From contig NZ_NHON01000002.1 of the NCBI RefSeq assembly GCF_002195995.1, forward strand, positions 79,971 through 143,970: DNA of 64,000 bases. The letters run 5' to 3'. This stretch comes from Inquilinus limosus (GTDB lineage: Bacteria > Pseudomonadota > Alphaproteobacteria > DSM-16000 > Inquilinaceae). A program made the translations under genes and the position numbers. Shown here one piece after another: positions 62,701 through 64,000 of the stretch. Each line of letters begins with the position of its first letter. The stretch's first letter is position 1. The notes beneath the pieces are model-generated. The model had not been told where the DNA came from. It searched no databases and was given only the letters and a program-made list of their open reading frames with translations.

Positions 62701-64000
62701 CGGCGCCGTGGCGCTGGGCTCGGGCTCGGTGACGGCGGCGGCAGTCGCCACCAAGAGCACGGTGATCGGCGGCACCACCTACAATTTCGCCGGCACGACC
62801 CCGGCCAGCACGGTCAGCGTCGGTGCCCCCGGCGCCGAGCGGACCATCACCAATGTCGCGGCGGGGCGGATCGCGCTGAACTCGACCGACGCGATCAACG
62901 GCAGCCAGCTCTTCGCAACCAACCAGGCGATCCAGGCCATCGCCGCCAGCACGCCCGTCCACTACTACAGCGTGAACGACGGCGGCACGCAGCAGGCGAA
63001 TTACGGCAACGCCGGCGCGACGGGCGCCAACACCATAGCGGCCGGCGTGGCAGCCACCGCGGCGGGCACGAACTCGTCGGCGATCGGCTTCCAGGCCAAC
63101 GCTGCCGGATCGCAATCCATCGCGGCCGGCAACGGCGCGAACGCCACCGCCGCTCTGAGCACCGCGATCGGCGCCGCGACGGTTGCCGCGGGAGCAAGCG
63201 GTTCGACCGCGGTCGGCGCCAATGCCAATGCGAGCGGTACGAACAGCCTGGCGGTCGGCGTCTTCTCTAACGCGAAGGCCGAGCTCGCCACGGCGGTCGG
63301 CCCCGGCGCGGGCGCCACGGCGCAAAACGCCGCGGCGATCGGTCCGAATTCGCGTGCCACCAACACGGCGGCCTCGGCGCTGGGCTTCCAGGCCAATGCG
63401 ACGGGCCTCAATTCGACCGCGGTCGGCGCCGGGTCGGTCGCGGCCGGCGCGTCGTCGGGCGCCTTCGGGGTCAGCGCCAACGCCAGCGGCGCCAGCTCTC
63501 TGGCCCTCGGCGGCGGCGCCATCGCCTCGACGGACTTCACGACGGCCGTCGGCCGCGCCGCCACGGCGACCGCGGCGAACGCCACCTCCGTCGGCATTCT
63601 TGCCAATGCGGCGGCTGAGAATGCCACTGCGGTCGGCAACGGGGCTTCGGTCTCGGCCCAGAACGGCACGGCGGTCGGCAACGGCGCCGTCGCTGCGGGA
63701 GCGCTTGGCGGCGCGACCGCGGTCGGCACCGGGGCCAAGGGCAATGGCGAGTTCTCGGTGGCGCTCGGCGCCAACGCCAATGCCGGCGACCACGCCTCCA
63801 TCGCCATCGGCACCGGCACCAACGCGTCCGGCGTCCGTGCCGTCGCCATTGGCGACACCGTGCAGTCCACCGGCGCCGGCTCGATCGGCATCGGCGGCAA
63901 CGGCGTCGGGCAGGCCAAGGCGACAGCGGACGACGCCATCGCCCTGGGCGGCGCCACCACCGCGTCGGCGGCGCAGTCCGTGGCCCTGGGCGCCGGCGCC
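59765..64000 (+). CDS. YadA-like trimeric autotransporter adhesin (3' end cut by window)
   Basis: Surface adhesin; 1412 codons are visible and the frame is still open at the window end, so the stalk end and membrane anchor are missing. A long N-terminal signal region (about 85 residues) ends in a hydrophobic stretch and a QSASAQA cleavage-like site. Then come many YadA-head repeats of about 14 residues (pattern A-A-G--S-A-G, e.g. NATALG, NSTAIG, GSVAIG). Two neck modules carry TITNVAAGRIA and STDAINGSQLF. The GTG at 59765 directly follows an in-frame TAA and has GAGGGGG about 9 bases upstream; an inner ATG at 59885 is less likely. Forms trimers that bind surfaces or hosts. Confidence 0.92.
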   Translation, partial: MSSAWNPNASTTRRPSARFAGNWVPGAGDNSSRSLRRRLMAALRNAHRILGMKRDRLGLGSLGAGGAVAALLVALGVVAPQSASAQAIFGPGSSGTGGNPTAIGNGAVATGNNSTAIGTATHSTGDGSISIGYQNGSNGLNAIAIGVFSNATGVNALALGGNARALTDGASAFGVNSTANSGGSLALGNTASALAGNATALGISSKASGGNSIAAGASTTASGASSAAYGPSALASGVQSTALGNAAQATNNNTVAVGSNTIASGSSASALGNFALAGGKQAMALGFSANASAENSVAVGTVSSASGLASVAMGLAANATNNSSIAIGWQSISSAVNSIYLGARTVAGTGATAESAIGIGTDVTASALDAIAMGRVSKATGTGGATAIGVSSQATGQGAVAVGPTAKAAGNFSLGLGNGTVSSGVGSVAAGSGAQGTGVSSTAVGNNAAALADNATASGAGAVAGGLNAAAVGAFANAAGANAAAFGNKASAAAANATALGNGSKALAASTVALGDTTTVAAGAGTGSVAIGHNSTVNGGTGAVAIGEGQVVSGNGAVAIGDPNTVTGTGAVGMGANNTVNGTGAVGIGNGNTATGQGSVAMGNASSAAGAGSLAFGDAASATNAKDVALGSGSVTAAAVGTKSTVIGGTTYNFAGTTPASTVSVGAAGAERTITNVAAGRIAIDSTDAINGSQLFATNKALEANIAGAAVHYYSVNDGGTHGANYNNDGATGVGALAAGIGASATGPQSVAIGSGASALTGHTVALGQGATADANSAGGGAMALGSGAKAVVTGAQGGSPIAIGIGANASGAAGTALPTGGLSFEAVAIGNNAVATGQDGTAVGLLAGATGTWSTALGGSAKASAANATAVGILANASGPNSTAMGASANAAGLSATALGNVSVAASDGATALGNQSNATGVNSTALGNAALANGGAATALGTGSNATGIAAMALGRQSKATADSATALGDGATAGQAGAVALGSGSVTAAAVATKSTVIGGTTYNFAGTTPASTVSVGAPGAERTITNVAAGRIALNSTDAINGSQLFATNQAIQAIAASTPVHYYSVNDGGTQQANYGNAGATGANTIAAGVAATAAGTNSSAIGFQANAAGSQSIAAGNGANATAALSTAIGAATVAAGASGSTAVGANANASGTNSLAVGVFSNAKAELATAVGPGAGATAQNAAAIGPNSRATNTAASALGFQANATGLNSTAVGAGSVAAGASSGAFGVSANASGASSLALGGGAIASTDFTTAVGRAATATAANATSVGILANAAAENATAVGNGASVSAQNGTAVGNGAVAAGALGGATAVGTGAKGNGEFSVALGANANAGDHASIAIGTGTNASGVRAVAIGDTVQSTGAGSIGIGGNGVGQAKATADDAIALGGATTASAAQSVALGAGA
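61646..61861 (+). repeat. Neck module of the adhesin, copy 1
   Basis: About 216 bases encoding the last head repeat, STVIGGTTYNFAGTTPAST, the ERTITNVAAGRIA neck and NGSQLFATN. Copy 2 starts 1062 bases later and is nearly identical. Confidence 0.9.
62708..62923 (+). repeat. Neck module of the adhesin, copy 2
   Basis: Near-identical to the copy at 61646-61861; visible changes include G to A in AAAVGTK/AAAVATK, A to P in VGAAGAE/VGAPGAE and ID to LN in RIAIDST/RIALNST. Each copy is followed by a VHYYSVNDGGT segment and then new head repeats. Confidence 0.9.

Noticed and set aside
59714..63793. 1359-codon open frame on the minus strand
   Set aside because: It is antisense to the adhesin and arises because the GC-rich repeats exclude stop codons in that frame; the product is Arg/Ala/Gly-rich without domains.
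59765..64000. Short regular repeats that might suggest a CRISPR array
   Set aside because: The repeats are in frame, degenerate and code for YadA-head motifs; no constant repeat with unique spacers is seen.

Overview
The window is a contiguous piece of a high-GC Gram-negative chromosome. Dense ABC-importer operons, Tat-type signals on binding proteins, an isoquinoline-oxidoreductase-like pair, a groESL operon with an alphaproteobacterial RpoH-like promoter and the codon style together suggest a soil- or plant-associated alphaproteobacterium, perhaps of the Rhodospirillales (Inquilinus/Azospirillum-like). That placement is inference from gene content, not a database match. No rRNA, tRNA, CRISPR, prophage or insertion sequence was recognised.

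Layout. 1-4.9 kb: end of a sugar ABC importer operon (two permeases, the last cut by the window edge), a GntR regulator and a divergent D-2-hydroxyacid dehydrogenase. 4.1-10.2 kb: GntR regulator divergent from a polyamine-type ABC operon (ATPase, binding protein, two permeases) that ends in an Asp/Glu/hydantoin racemase; a 115-bp multi-hairpin element separates the binding-protein gene from the permease genes. 10.3-10.8 kb: small gene fragments (rhodanese tail, LytTR domain). 10.8-15.7 kb: LysR divergent from SDR, EthD-like and MFS genes, then a second LysR. 15.9-18.6 kb: molybdenum hydroxylase large and small subunits. 19-25.1 kb: GntR divergent from a sugar-acid operon with two enolase-superfamily enzymes and a sugar importer that has no ATPase gene. 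25.2-29.9 kb (minus strand): nitrate/sulfonate/taurine-type importer with two tandem paralogous binding proteins and an OsmC protein, led by what looks like the stub of a flavin monooxygenase gene.

29.9-32.5 kb: an AT-rich spacer with a candidate RpoH promoter, then groES-groEL and a terminator. 32.9-42.2 kb: an OmpR-type response regulator and a sensor kinase sit on the two sides of a minus-strand RND efflux operon (small membrane protein, adaptor, RND pump, a degenerate SDR, TolC-type channel). 42.3-56.6 kb: a LacI-regulated locus pairing an Opp/Dpp-type importer (two binding proteins, two permeases, one fused double ATPase) with two glycoside hydrolases and an alpha/beta hydrolase, best read as oligosaccharide uptake and breakdown. 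57.1-59.5 kb: two tandem paralogous AraC regulators, each preceded by AT-rich DNA. 59.8 kb to the end: a very large YadA-like trimeric autotransporter adhesin, open at the window edge, with a duplicated neck module.

The theme is nutrient scavenging: five separate ABC importers, most next to their own regulator and dedicated catabolic enzymes. Many genes within operons overlap by 1-14 bases, which fixes several start sites. Three GntR-type regulators each face a short palindrome in the divergent gap. Nothing here is clearly a wholly new system. The most unusual units are the Opp-type oligosaccharide locus, the twin-binding-protein sulfonate-type operon with its monooxygenase stub, and the split two-component system around the efflux operon.
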